DNA of 64,000 nt from Platynereis dumerilii (lineage: Eukaryota > Annelida > Polychaeta > Phyllodocida > Nereididae): positions 99,773,859-99,837,858 of the forward strand of contig JAPTHN010000001.1 of assembly GCA_026936325.1 (NCBI GenBank), given 5' to 3'. Shown piece by piece: positions 33,560 to 45,379 of this stretch (the first letter of the stretch is position 1; each line of letters opens with the position of its first letter). A model generated the notes under the pieces. The model was not told the DNA's origin. It was given only the letters and a program-made list of their open reading frames with translations, and did not search any database. The translations under genes were made by a program, and so were the position numbers.

Positions 33560-33968
33560 CAGGGTATCAAGTGAACCAACTCCGACTCCCGACTCCTTGG
33601 GCCGTCTGAAAAGCGACTCCGACTCCCTAGGTCTCCTGAATTACGACTCTGACTCCGACTCCCGACTCTGCATTATTTCACACAAATATTACATAGTTAA
33701 CAGGAGGAGAAAAAGTAGTTCTACAAAGTTTTTACTGGATTTTGTACTAAATACTTCTTCAGAAAAATGTATGTAGATTTTGGGACACATTTAACATTTT
33801 TGTAAATTAAATTAATTATTTTTAGGAGTCAGGAGTCATCAATTTAATTTCCGACTCCGACTCCTACTCCGACTCCACCTGAAAGTCAAAGTTCTACTCC
33901 CACTCCGACTCCACCCATAAACCTCCGACTCCGCGACTCCGACTCCCGACTCCGACTCCAAAGCCCTG
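33560..33968. mobile_element. hAT-like MITE packed with GACTCC repeats, B only
   Basis: It starts CAGGGTATC and ends GCCCTG, flanked on both sides by TAGTTAT (33,553-33,559, 33,969-33,975). Copy A is continuous here (GCCTGATTATCTCAATTCC). Arrays of GACTCC with CGACTCC and ACTCCC variants fill 33,580-33,672 and 33,855-33,960, with a ~180-bp AT-rich centre and a short inverted GGAGTC run near 33,825. CAGGG ends plus a 7-8-bp duplication suggest hAT. Confidence 0.82.
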
Positions 33969-35445
33969 TAGTTATTTCAATTCCTGAAATAGAAGATCTT
34001 GTTTTGCATCTCTTTCCGTTGCTAAACAATTCATTCAGAGTGTTTTGGTGAGACTCTGTATAGTTTCAACCTATATATACCCTACTCATTAAAAAAGAAA
34101 GTTTATTTTTCTTAGTCAATCTGTGATTGCAACAAAAGATGGTTCAGGCAAGAACACTATCATATGTTGACCAATAGTATCCTGTGCTGATATGACAGAG
34201 GTATATTGAAATATGTACTTGTGTGAAGTCCAAGATTTGCCATAAGCATCTGTTCCATTTCATATCATTCAACAGATAAGTGGTCATCCTCCATTGCAGG
34301 GTTTTTTACACTCACCCTGCCAACAAGTACTATGAAAATCCAAAGTTTTCTAATGTTTTAACAGTTCCGGCAAAATTTAGACAGATAGAGTATTTATTTT
34401 CCAAATTCGCATATGCTATTTAATTTAAATAGTTTTTTGTGTTTTCTACAAGGAAAATATTTGAAACAACAAACAGACGAAAACGAAACATTCAAACATT
34501 CATTCAAGTGCTTTGAATGATCTCAAGCTGTTAATTATATTTCTCACACCGGAGGTGAGTTAAAGTTGTTTCTTCATGAATGCCAGGAGACTGTTTGATT
34601 TCACAAAATCTTTCACCCTCTCAAGGCAACAAGAAGAAATGTGTTAATGAAAAAAAAGAAAAAAAGGAGGACACAATGTAAATCAACCGGACCTGGATAA
34701 GAAACCTATGGTGAGCTATCAGTTTACATGTTTCAATCAGGTACAAAACAGGAAGATCCCCTATATAGATGTAACTTTCATTTCTTCGATGTATCTTTCA
34801 TTTGCGAAAGATACAATTTTGGACAGCATACACAATAGGTCATGCTTAATTGCTTATTTACTTCTACCACATTACACCAAGACCATTCATCGCGCATGCA
34901 GTTTCACACTCTTATACATCATAGGATACATGCAATATTATCAAAGTGATGAAGTATGGCAATTTTCAAATACCCCAAGTTTCTGAAGATATATGGTTTG
35001 CTTTAATTAAGATTAAACTAAAAAATACTCAATAAAGATCAAATTTATTCAATCATCTGACATATTGACACATAATAACATGTTCAGTTATGATAACCAT
35101 TCTGCCCAATATACAAGATGATAAGAAAACACTCCAAATGTTTTCTTTCTGTAAATGACAGTTGTGACATTCTAACTTATTTTTCCACCAAGCTTACCAA
35201 TATGGTGACATTTTGCAATGGTCATTATTGCGCAGAGCAACAATTATGTTTGCTGACCTTCAGCTGTTGAAAGCAGGAAAGGAAATCGTGGTGAGCAGCG
35301 GTGGCTGTGGTTGTATACAAAGTAGCTCAAAGAAAAGATTGAGTTCATAAGAGCATATGTTAGTCAGGTGCTCAGTCAGTTCACTCACTGCTCCACCACT
35401 GTGTACGGTATAGTACGGTAACATACTTCTACTTAACTGTCTCCT

Positions 35446-35697
35446 GTTATTTAGAAATTATTATTAATATCTTTATCAATGCATGAGGCGTACAAATAAG
35501 ACAACATATGATACAAAATAGATAAATTAAAACTGATTGAGAAAAAAAAGCTTCCACAGGGTGGCACTGCTAGCAAAGTACTATAAATCTATGATGGACA
35601 CAAATGAGCTGACTAGTTAAACTCAAACATAGATATTCCAAATTCGGTTGATTTCAGTCTTCCTAAATAACCCATCAGGTAAATAATCTCTTTATCC
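35446..35697 (-). mobile_element. Retroposon-like insertion, C copy
   Basis: Same insertion and position as 19,393-19,714 in B, with CTCCTGT on the left and CCGTCATGAATAA on the right. About 70 bp of AT-rich interior found in B are absent. Being shared, it predates the B/C duplication. Confidence 0.65.
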
Positions 35698-36099
35698 GTC
35701 ATGAATAACCTCAGAACATTTTTTTCTTCATGTCCTTTTCATTGTTCATCCATATGGCACCTAACAGTCATTGAGAAGACATTTGTCACTTATAATTCTT
35801 AGTAACTTATCACTTCTTGTATTGTAGAAAATGAGCTTTATAATTTTGGGGAGGCGGCAACGTGATAGAAAGCACATAGACACGTTACTGTACTCTTGCT
35901 CTTGAATTTACTAGCAATTCACAGCTTCATTATATGCAATTCTGGACTTTGCGGTATGTGCGTGCAGTCCTTTGCAATAGTTTTACTAATTGTACAATTA
36001 GGGCCGCGGAAAGATGATGTATAGAAAATATTATTCTGAGGTTATTCATGAGAGGAGATGGTAAGATACTCAGTGTACTTAGAGTTAGGTATGGGCAAA

Positions 36100-36410
36100 A
36101 ATCATTGATAACTGAAATACAGCCCTATAACTTTGTGCAGTACGTGTTTCAGATTTGATAAATTCAACCAAATTCCAATACCAGTGATTCTGCCTACTCC
36201 TAATGGGATTTCAACTTTGAATCCTATCCAGAATTCCAGTTATGATTCCCATCCTGTAATAGCTTGATTCGTTGGATATGAGACTACATCAGTTTCGCCA
36301 TAATGAAATTCATCTGAGGGGACGGGTCGAGCTTCCGTAATTAAAACCAAACCCATGAACACTAATATAACAGGATTGGCATTCTTCAAATGAAACTTTT
36401 CCAAGTGTTT
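36100..36410 (-). pseudogene. Secreted-peptide-like exon, C copy 1 (decayed)
   Basis: Minus strand: VFMGLVLITEARPVPSDEF, then HYGETDVVSYPTNQAITG and a stop. It matches B copy 1 with I to V and C to F changes; the cysteine is lost. The second block (FKVEIPLGVGR and LNLSNLKHVLHKVIG-like) follows in another frame. Product unknown. Confidence 0.4.
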
Positions 36411-36529
36411 TGTGATCAGGCCTACTGTTGAGATTGTCTCCAGCGTGACTTATATATATATATTTTAATTGACTCTGTCACAACACTACATATATTTGGA
36501 TGTAAACTTTGAAACAACACAAAACTTAC

Positions 36530-36855
36530 GTCAACATAATAGTGTGCTATAACTTTGTGCAGTACGTGTTTCAGATTAGACACATTCAACCAAATTCCGA
36601 TACCAGTGATTCTACCTTCTCCTAATGGGATTAAAACTTTGAATTTATCAAGAATTCCAGTTACGATTATCACCCTGTAATATCTTGATTCGTCGGATAT
36701 GAGACTTCAGCCGTTTCACCATATACAATAATAATGACATTCATCTGAGGGGATCGGTCGAGCTTCCATAATTAAAACCAAACCCATGAACACTCATATA
36801 ACAGGATTTGCATTCTTCAAATGTGAGTTCTTTCCTTTATCATCCCAAATGTCAC
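36530..36855 (-). pseudogene. Secreted-peptide-like exon, C copy 2, with splice signals
   Basis: The same TTTTCAG acceptor and GTAAGT donor as B copy 2. The 7-bp duplication seen in B is absent, so B gained it. The frame VTGILDKFKVLIPLGEGRIT continuing GIGIWLNVSNLKHVLHKV is open. The signal-like block lies in a different frame, as in B. Confidence 0.42.
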
Positions 36856-37530
36856 CTGAAAATGTCAAAAGAGGCAGAATTTTATTACAATGTAGATTGA
36901 CCTTCTTGTTTAAGTAATCCAATATACCTTATTGGATGATATTGATTTCGACATTATTTTTGGAAAAGCGAACTTTTTTCTCTTCCTATGCATGGGTTAT
37001 GATTTTGTTAGTACTTCCAAACTTTAAAAGTTCCTCCTCTCAATTTCTTTCAGCCTCGTGAATCAAACTAAATCTGATCTATCCTGACAAGAATGACATA
37101 GGCCTAACCAATAACGGGGACGAACATAACATGTCGACATTACTGAACATTCAACTTTGTTGGAATGGCTGGTATGTCATCATTTCTGATCAGGGGATGA
37201 TATCCCATTGTTTCTGATCAGAGACAAAGACAAAATGGAAACAAAAAAAAAGGGGGACAGAACCATTTGCTGCAAGCATAAGGCTACTTTTTATGAGAGA
37301 ACGGAAAAAGGCAAACCATGTTTGATGTGGAGATGTTATTGTTTAGTAAGAGTCAGGGGAGCGATGTTAGAGTGACAAATGAACTATTTTGGTGAAATCA
37401 GGCCGTGCTAGTTTGGCATTTACACTGTTTTCTGTTTAGATATATAGCTACTTTCTTTGACAGTTTTTCTAATCAGAGGTTACTAAACTATACACGTTCA
37501 ATAGTGGAACACAATACACTGTGGCATATA

Positions 37531-38477
37531 CAGGGTGTCTACAGAAAAAGAGGACAGTCACTTTTCTTCTTTTTCACACTCATGTACATGTAAGTTCAGA
37601 ATTTGGTGATAAGTCTAACATAAGAATGGATTTGATAGTCAGCCATATTAGGTCTATTGCAAATTTGTTTATTTGTGAATTAGATCACTACTAAATGCAA
37701 AATGCAAGCATGATATGGAAAAGTACATGCATTGCTCTAAGCTGAAAAAGGTCGTCCTGTTTTCCTCATTCTTGATAATAAATTTTTCACCATTTATGGC
37801 GCATGTGAGAGTAGGAATGATTCATGTGTGAGTAGTGCGACATTTGCTGATGCTCCAGCTGCCGATAATTCAATTCAGGACCTAACACTTGGTCTTCAAC
37901 ATGGAGTCATCTGATGACAAGAAAATCACAAAAATGTCTCAAATAAACCATTGACCAGAGTACCAGAATCAATGCAAATGTTTATTATAACATTCTGAAA
38001 TAATTTGGGGTGCCATGGCGTCAGATGAGAAACTCTTTTGTTGGCAAAATCATCTTCCTAGAAGGTGTTGCACCTGTTCATACTGCAAAGAAGACCCAGG
38101 AGTGCCTCAAAACAAGCCTCCTGAGCCAGGTAGAGTGCCACCCCTTGTCTCCTGAGCTGGACCCAGTGGATTATTCAGTATGGGCAAATTGGGAGACAGA
38201 ATCCAGCAAGTTATCACAACCCTCGCATTAAAGTTAAAGGCTTCCGCCATGTCTGCATGGGGCAAAATGTGGAGAGCATCAAACACGCTTTTGCATCATT
38301 TATGTCTCATCTGCAGAAAGTTACCACATCAAGGGGTGCGAATGATGGGTCATTTGACTGTTCTGAATATACTGTTCATATACAAATCATGTTTTGTTGA
38401 ATAATGATGATTGGCCCAAAATAAAATGTAAACAAATCCAATTGTGTTGACTGTCCTCTTTTTCTGTAGACACCCTG
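37531..38477 (+). mobile_element. Mariner-type transposon, C copy (decayed)
   Basis: It has the same TA flanks, terminal repeats and broken transposase tail (38,010-38,231) as 21,549-22,495, shifted by exactly 15,982 bases, with only a handful of substitutions. The two copies descend from one insertion duplicated with the segment. Confidence 0.92.
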
Positions 38478-39024
38478 TATATTATGTAAGTGCATGTTAC
38501 AGTCAAAGAATTACAACCACTTACATAAAGCTGTTTGTGGCATCAATGAGATCAAAACTTGCCCTATCCCTCACTTTGAAATGAACTTTGTCATTGGCTA
38601 ACTTGTGACCTCAGTGATGAGCAGTGTGACTCATTCAGTGACTTTTCTTGATAGCATTGCAAGTATCGAATATGACCTCACTAACTGCTTATGAGTCACA
38701 TAGAATAACATGCCAAGAATAGGGTATGACCTCTCACAGAACATTTTATTGCATTTCTGTAAGCACTTGTATTTCATGGACTGCAAGTTACTGTTGACTT
38801 GTGAAGAATAGCAATAAAGCACAATCAACAATTCTTATTTGTCTGACTACGCATATGAATGAAAAATAGAGCGGCTCTGCTTGACACTTTACACTCTAGT
38901 TGTTTTTTGTTGGTATCAGTGTGGTATATTGGAACAGATTATCTTTCAAATTTATATCACATACAAATTAGAATGTATCATTCTTAATTTTAAAATTTTA
39001 TGTCAAATCATCTAAAACGTTGAC

Positions 39025-39699
39025 ATGGGCTGCATGACGAGGGCGAAGTGGAATTCTTCAGAATCTGAATATTTTCAGTCAATAAATGGCGTCCCGCAAG
39101 GTGGGGTAGCATCCCCAATCTTCTTCTGCATCTATATGGATGAACTCTTGAGCAGACTCAAATGCAATGGTTGTGGATGTTGGTTAGGCAGACATTATGT
39201 GGCATCGCTCTGTTATGCAGATGATCTGACACTTCTGGCCCCTACAGTAGAAGGGCTGCAACAGATGCTTAAAGTTTGCAAGGAGTATGCGAAAGAATAT
39301 GGGATGCTTTATAATCCAACAAAATCAGTTTGCCTAATGTTTACAAGGAAAAAAGGGACAAGTCAGACTCCTATATATCTATGTGGTGGCAAACTATCAT
39401 GGGTTCAACAAGTGAAACATCTTGGATCAATTCTCTGCAGCAATTTGAGTGAAGGCCCAGAAATTAGTTTAAAAAGAAGAGATTTGGCAGGAAGGATTAA
39501 CCTGCTAATGGCCTCTCTACATAAGGCGCCTGATGTTGTTAATTTGGAGGTGTTTAAAAAACAAGTGTGCCATTTTTATGGCTCTGCAGAGTGGGAATTG
39601 AGTGAAAGAATTTCAAACAATGTGGATCAAATGTGCCGGACAGATCTTAGGACTACCATACAGGACTCACACCAGATATTTGCCAAAGCTGGTAAATAG
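39025..39699 (+). pseudogene. LINE reverse transcriptase fragment
   Basis: The motifs are INGVPQGGVASPIFFCIYMD, then SLCYADDLTLLAPTVEGLQQ with an intact YADD, and YNPTKSVCLMFTRKK, KHLGSILCSN. This is the palm and thumb of a non-LTR reverse transcriptase. The fingers and the endonuclease are gone. The downstream thumb continues in another frame (39,602-40,015: CAGQILGLPYRTHTRYLPKL), so there is one frameshift near 39,590. The first listed residues are flank, not a true start. Confidence 0.88.
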
Positions 39700-40100
39700 C
39701 CTCGGTTCACAGGCACAGGTGGGCAACAGATTTCTTAAACTACTGACAAGTATGATTGAGAGTGACAATCTTGTTGCTAAATACATAGCAAACAATGGAC
39801 TAGCTGACAAAAACTCATTAATTGGTCATAATCTGAGTGTTATTGCCAGCCACACTACAGTAGAACGACATGAACTGATAAGTGGCAAAATGAGAGTGAA
39901 AGACACATTAAGCTCTGAAGACTTGGCAACTGTTCTAGCAATAATTGACCTCAGAAGTGGTGCAGTAGTCTCAGATGACAATGAACAATTTATATTTACA
40001 TTGTGTACATTTTAATTGTATTTAATTTATTTATTTATTTATACCTGTTCTCCCATATACCTTATTGCAAGTGTATGAAAAATAAAAAGATGCCTTGATG
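39033..40100 (+). mobile_element. 5'-truncated LINE, C only
   Basis: The fragment starts inside the reverse transcriptase and runs into a 3' end with ATTTATTTATTTATTTATAC and an AATAAAAAGATG tail. Copy A has ~85 bp (14,415-14,498) at this site that are missing here, and no clear target duplication is visible, so insertion was probably accompanied by target deletion. The protein differs strongly from the LINE at 27,961 and belongs to another clade. Confidence 0.85.
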
Positions 40101-40684
40101 AAATAATTATGCTTACTGTTCCGGTCAACTAGAATATATATCTGTCATTGTAGGTGAAGGTCAACACCAGAACACAATGTCCTTGTCTGAGGATTGCTCT
40201 ACGTCTCAGGACCTAAGAATTGTGCCCTAAGGAGGACCCTGTCAACTCCATGAAGAAGGAAGCCCTAGGCTTACTGCCTCATACAGGATTGCTGGAGCAG
40301 TAGTTCTGTAGTCCATGCCAACAGTAATGAGGGCCTATGACCTCTTACAGATATTCTAAGTATCCATCTGGTCAGGTCTTGAGGCATTGCTGTCATGAAT
40401 ATGAGCAATTTAATCAGGAATACTTCACATGCAGGGAAAACCAGGATATCCAACATGGACCTTTTATAATATTGCACTTCGGGCTTCCTGTTTCTATTTC
40501 AGCTCAACTCTCTTTGCCTGGCCATGTTGATGATGATTTTAATAATCCTGCAACTCAATACCATGTCCTTCTCCTGTTCTAATAAAAAAATTTAGCCCAC
40601 CTGTGATGATGTGTCATGATGCATGTTCTGATTCATGTCATATATTGAATTTGGTTGCTACTATTAATCTATTATGTAAAATTT

Positions 40685-40850
40685 TCAAGCATGGTCCAAA
40701 CTACCATGACACAGTTTCTGCTTGTGTGCTGTTTGGTTTCCTCCATAATTTTGATGCAATGATGCTCTCGTGACAAATCTAACGCTAATAGGTTTGTCAT
40801 TATCTATAATCACATCCGCAATAAACAAGTTATTTTCATGACAGCATCCT
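40685..40850 (-). other. Block kept open in four copies (copy C)
   Basis: Minus strand: ADVIIDNDKPISVRFVTRAS, then LHQNYGGNQTAHKQKLCHG. It is nearly identical in protein to copy A despite surrounding divergence. Unknown product. Confidence 0.35.
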
Positions 40851-41379
40851 CAGTATCCCGAGATAAGATTGCAGAGAATGGCATTACATGCAGTTTGGTG
40901 GTTTCCTCTTCCCATTCAATTTGGCTTTTCTGATTATATACAAAAATAACATGCATTACAATAAAAAGGGCTGCGATGAAAGAGAGGTCTAAGGGAATCA
41001 TTTAAAAATATATACATAATCCTGCGACCATGTATGATTATTGTAGAATTAGGACATTGAAAAATACAATAGAATAAAGTAAATAGAATTAAAAATTAAA
41101 AATATGGTGTCCATTCATAATGACATGATAACAGTAGGCGTAATAAACTAATTTGAACATCTTAAAATCGAGCACTTCAGAGTGTGATACAAGAAGAGAT
41201 CTTATGCTTGGCAGCAGTTTTAAGTGACCTTAAATAATTTCAAACCAATTAATTATCTTTTTTACAAAAGTGCTATTAAGTGACAACAAACAACACATTC
41301 TGGAAAGAGTGTAAGTGTCACTTCCTAAAAATAAAAAACTCATATCTATGAACAGGGACAGAATTTATGTGTGTCTCTA

Positions 41380-41900
41380 TTTTCGTCTTTATTTTTCTGG
41401 TCTTGTCCATTCTTCCTCATCACCCTTAATTTGTGGCAGTGCTAGCTGTCAGAGCCGATTGCTTCTTTCTGTGTCCGCATCTCAGCGTGTGTCCGTTACC
41501 TCTCCTGTCACTCTCTGCTTGAGATGCCCAATTAGCAAGGTTGTCACAACAGCTCTTGGCATCTCTGATATGCACTACATCACAGCTGTAGATGTCATCT
41601 GATGCCACTGCTTGTTTGTCCATTTGCAGAGAGTTTCTCTTTTGCCCAGACCCATGCATTCGCAGGAAAAAATATCTTTTTTGCGCAGAAGAGGTGAAAG
41701 TTACTCTGGACAATATACAAGATATACTACATTGAATATTACATAATTTACATCAACGATTTCTGAAGAAACCTCAGTTTTAACTTGCAGTGAACTTTGA
41801 AGAAGCCGATTCAAGAAAGCTTTGGTGAATAGTCTGCCTCCATCATCTTCAAAAATGACATGAGGGTTTCTTCTCACCATCAGAAGTCAATCATGTTGCC
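41380..41900. other. Conserved block of the tandem unit (copy C)
   Basis: Matches 16,144-16,706 in A and 27,398-27,957 in B. Minus-strand frame DDIYSCDVVHIRDAKSCC and NLANWASQAESDRRGNGHTL remains open. See copy A for motifs. No family recognised. Confidence 0.35.
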
Positions 41901-42563
41901 AGAAGAATGAATCGAAACAAATATTGCCTATCGAGCCAGTGATTGTCTGTTTTTGGTTGAATAAGTAGAGTCCATTAACTGAACCTCCTTCATATCACAA
42001 TGACCATTGAGTGTTTTTGGGAACTCCAATGTAAGTCGTTGTCATTAAATATTCTCAATGGGTAAGTATATATATTCTCATGACATGCAGCAGCACTTCA
42101 ATTGACATCTTTCTTTGAAATCCATGAGTAGCTGTGACAGCCTTCAGCCCCAATCAGGAATATCCATTATATCATGGAAATCATATTCAAAGCCCATGAA
42201 AGGATGCAGTTATTTGGATGAATAGATCCAATTTTCTTCAAAGAGATATAATTCAGTTTAGCCACAAAGACACTTGATTAGATTTTGTGTCCCAGATAAC
42301 TCAAATCTCGAGATGATGCTTTGGAACTTGAGATCAACTAAACGAATCTAGTAAATGTCTTTCATTTTGTTCTGCTCATATTTCCACATCTACACTGATT
42401 GGTAATGTGTGTATGTATGTATATATAGCATCTCAAAGTCAAGTCCCATGATGTCTTTATCAAATTTAGTGTATGAGTATATACCATTGCAGGAAAGGGG
42501 GAGATAACAGAAGAACTTCAAAAATTGTTGTCAAAGGGATATTCTAGTGCACAGAATATAGGC

Positions 42564-42720
42564 CCAGTGGCAGAGCTATGGGGTCCTGGGGGGCAGGGCC
42601 CCCCCAATGGATAACTGCCCCCCAATGGCCCCCCATTTCAGATTTGAAATTTGGCCCCCCTAGTTCAGACCCTGGCCCCCCCTTGGCCCCCCCCCACTCA
42701 TGGATTTCTAGTTCTAAATT
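42564..42720. mobile_element. G/C-run MITE relic with CAGTGGC end, C only
   Basis: It begins CAGTGGCAGAGCTATGGGG and contains repeated GGCCCCCC runs, absent from A and B at this point. CAGTGGCG-type ends with G/C runs also occur at 50,157 and 58,031; such ends are typical of hAT-like non-autonomous elements. The right terminus is unclear. Confidence 0.55.
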
Positions 42721-43458
42721 TTTGTGGGGTACGTTTACAAAATTGAAATATACGATATATACACATGTATTATTTATGTGCTGAATCTTGCATATTTCTA
42801 AAAATAAAACTTCTTGTGGTCTAGACTCACCCCCAACTAAACAGTATGCAAATGTGTCACGTTTCGAGAAATTGCAGTTGTCAGTGTCACACTCCTTCTT
42901 CGTATTTCTGTTCTCTCAGATATTAATACTTCTCCTGTCACTCTCTGATAAGCACTGTGGTATACATACATCACAACTCTGGATGTCATGTATGTCACTC
43001 CTCACTTGTAGTCCCTCACAAAGTTTTCGGTCACGTCCAAACTCCTCCGGTGTTTGCACAAAAAAAAAGTGTACTATATAGGATCATCGTACATGCAGTA
43101 AATTAAATGGGCAGTCTCTACAAGACAGCTACTCATTATATTATAGACAATGCAAGCATTGGACAGCAGTCTCCAGGAATTGTTCATGCAAATGAGTCTA
43201 AAAAGGCAGAATGAGTCTCAAAAGGCAGAATGAACTTAAACAAAATTGTTCTCTTTCAACTGTGGGATTTTAATTGTTATTGATTAGTAAGTGATAGCAT
43301 TGAGTCTCCACATGTTATGTAGGCCTATAGCAAGTCAAATTGCCAAAGACATTTTGGTTCAACTTCTAGTATATGAAGATTGTATCAATTTCTAGACCTC
43401 CATGCAGGCATGATGTAAATCTTTATAAGTATACAAACGTCAGGCTTGACAATCCCTA

Positions 43459-43647
43459 CACTCTAAAAAAATTCAGACAAAATTGGTTTCTTAGATTCAA
43501 AATGGTTTTTTGAAAAACCAAATTTCAATGCAAAAAACCAACATGGATTTTTTTATAAATCCATGTTGGTTTTGCATTGAAATTTGGTTTTTCAAAAAAC
43601 CATTTTGAATCTAAAAAACCGATTTTGTCCCGACATTTTTTAGAGCG
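43459..43647. mobile_element. Near-perfect hairpin MITE
   Basis: TA flanks a 189-bp element whose two arms pair almost completely around a centre near 43,553. Ends: CACTCTAAAAAAATTCAG and its complement TTTTTTAGAGCG. The arms contain AAAACCA/TGGTTT words. The quality of the pairing implies recent insertion. Decayed relatives lie at 12,130, 9,208, 7,170 and 3,485. Confidence 0.9.
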
Positions 43648-43649
43648 TA

Positions 43650-44504
43650 CATTACATGGCACACATGAAAAACAAGCTTTTGGATTTGTTCTGTAAATAG
43701 CTTTATCTATTGGACAACTCAGTTTGTCATGTTTGTACGGAATTATATCATGTCTATATCGGAACACAGATGGTACACATCAACACATGTACACACTGCA
43801 AAGTCTGCCAACTTCTATAAACTGCAGGCTAAAGCCGCCTAAAGGTTTGAAAATACTTGGAACTGTCTGGTCGTTGGGCATTTCAGAAGTAGAATTCACT
43901 TTCACAATTTTGAATCATATATGTCAGTTACAGACAGCATATTCATGAAACCTTAGGAAAACATTACTGGTAGTTCATTCAAAGCTATATTGTAATTTGA
44001 AAATTCTAAAAAAAAATATGCTGGCTTTTCCATGCCTCTCATATCAAAGCCCTCACTGAGAATGCAAGCAGCAGTTTTTCGTCAATACTAATTTATTTGC
44101 TCTTTACAAACATTAACAATTTCCCATTTGATACATAATATTGTAATTGAATAATGGAGGTCTGTCCTCTTGAATATAATGCAGACTAGCAGGGCATGCA
44201 ATCATTACATGAGAAGGCGATGTCCTGGTATAAAGGCTGGTAACTAGCCATCAGCATATACCATGAAAATGGAGAATAATTATTATAGTGGATTCAGAAC
44301 ATCATGATCATAATATGATGATACACCCAGAGGGTGCATGATGCTAAGACATGATATATCAAGAATCAGCAAATTCCATGTTAAACAATAGATCCTACCA
44401 TGAGATACATATGGTGCTCAGATGACGGATTTTTAAATATTATGTTTTTAAGCTGTTTTTTGTTTGTTTTGTTTTAGGTTAACTTTGTTCCTATTTGTCG
44501 GTTC
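43650..44504. other. Non-coding stretch, no gene seen
   Basis: Unique AT-rich sequence between the hairpin element and the second duplication. Short open frames only, no motif. Confidence 0.5.
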
Positions 44505-45379
44505 TTTTTCTTTTCACACAAGCCTAAGCTATAGAGTTTTATTTAAAGCCTGCTTTCGTGACAGATTTCCTCAGATGAGAGCAATCATGACTTGAATCCC
44601 TTGAGATCCGGTGAGTCTTCTCTTACAAGTATGCATCAGGGACTGAAAGATTCAGTTTGCCTCCATTTTGTCTGCAACAGCCTTTGACGAAAGCTCGGGC
44701 TGCAAGGGGAGAATTTGAAGTTTTGATCCTAAACATTTAATGAAATATAAATTGGTTTCTTTTTGAAGGTTAATTGAATAACAGACAAAGATCATACAAT
44801 TTTACATCTATGAATCCTTTTAGCAACTAATAATTATTACAAATAATTATTTTAAATTCATTTTTTAGCACTTACCATAGTTTAGTAATTAGACATGAGT
44901 AAAATTTGTAACGTCGCAGATGGTAATATTCGACCAAAGTACCTTTGGTTAAATAAGACTTTGCAATACCCTGCCTGATTTAAGCAATACAGTAGACCCA
45001 CTATGGATATATTTTCTTGGCTTCTTGCATAAGGACATGAATGGTTCATTGAAAGAACATGAGCAATGGCCATTCATATTCAGCCCCACAAGTTCTTGAA
45101 TAGCTTTGGTCTTTTCCATCCACAAAATGGCTACAATAAGCGCCATATGTTTACATGGAGAAAAGAGAGCTCAAATAGGAATACAATGTAACTTGACTGG
45201 TCTAGTCTTTTTTTGTTGGATTACTACAAACACAGATGTGGTATGTAAGTTACAAATTGTAACCTCATGGTCCTAATTGCCATGGCTTTCATACATCTAT
45301 ATAGATATATAGACAAATTTTGCAGAAACACAACATTGGCTAGCAATAATCTATTAGATGTAAATGGGTCAAAATTTGA

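Larger units (their letters stand above)
18538..34585. repeat. Tandem segmental unit, copy B
   Basis: Second copy, enlarged to ~16 kb by insertions. It has the head TTTGATTTCACAAAATC and all landmarks of copy A in order. B-specific insertions are the LINE 3' end at 23,172, the transposon at 24,753, the LINE at 27,961, an internal re-duplication at 31,456-32,095, a MITE at 32,243 and the GACTCC element at 33,560. Insertions shared with C are the retroposon at 19,393 and the mariner element at 21,549. A landmark at 18,659 recurs at 34,706 in C, a shift of ~16.05 kb. Confidence 0.9.
34586..43080. repeat. Tandem segmental unit, copy C
   Basis: Third copy, with the same landmark order as A and B from TTTGATTTCACAAAATC to TGCTGAATCTTGCATATTTC at 42,779. 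It lacks the tail found in A and B (TAGAAGATCTTGTTTTGC and the dispersed repeat), so the array ends inside the unit. C-specific insertions are the LINE fragment at 39,033 and the G/C-run MITE at 42,564. Identity to B is ~92-95 percent in its left part and lower in its right part, except for the nearly identical ~2-kb tract at 36,763-38,760. Confidence 0.9.

Noticed and set aside
12278-43080. CRISPR array or LTR element as an explanation for the regular repeats
   Set aside because: Repeat units are kilobases long, lack short spaced repeats, LTR ends, primer-binding site or integrase; tandem segmental duplication explains them.
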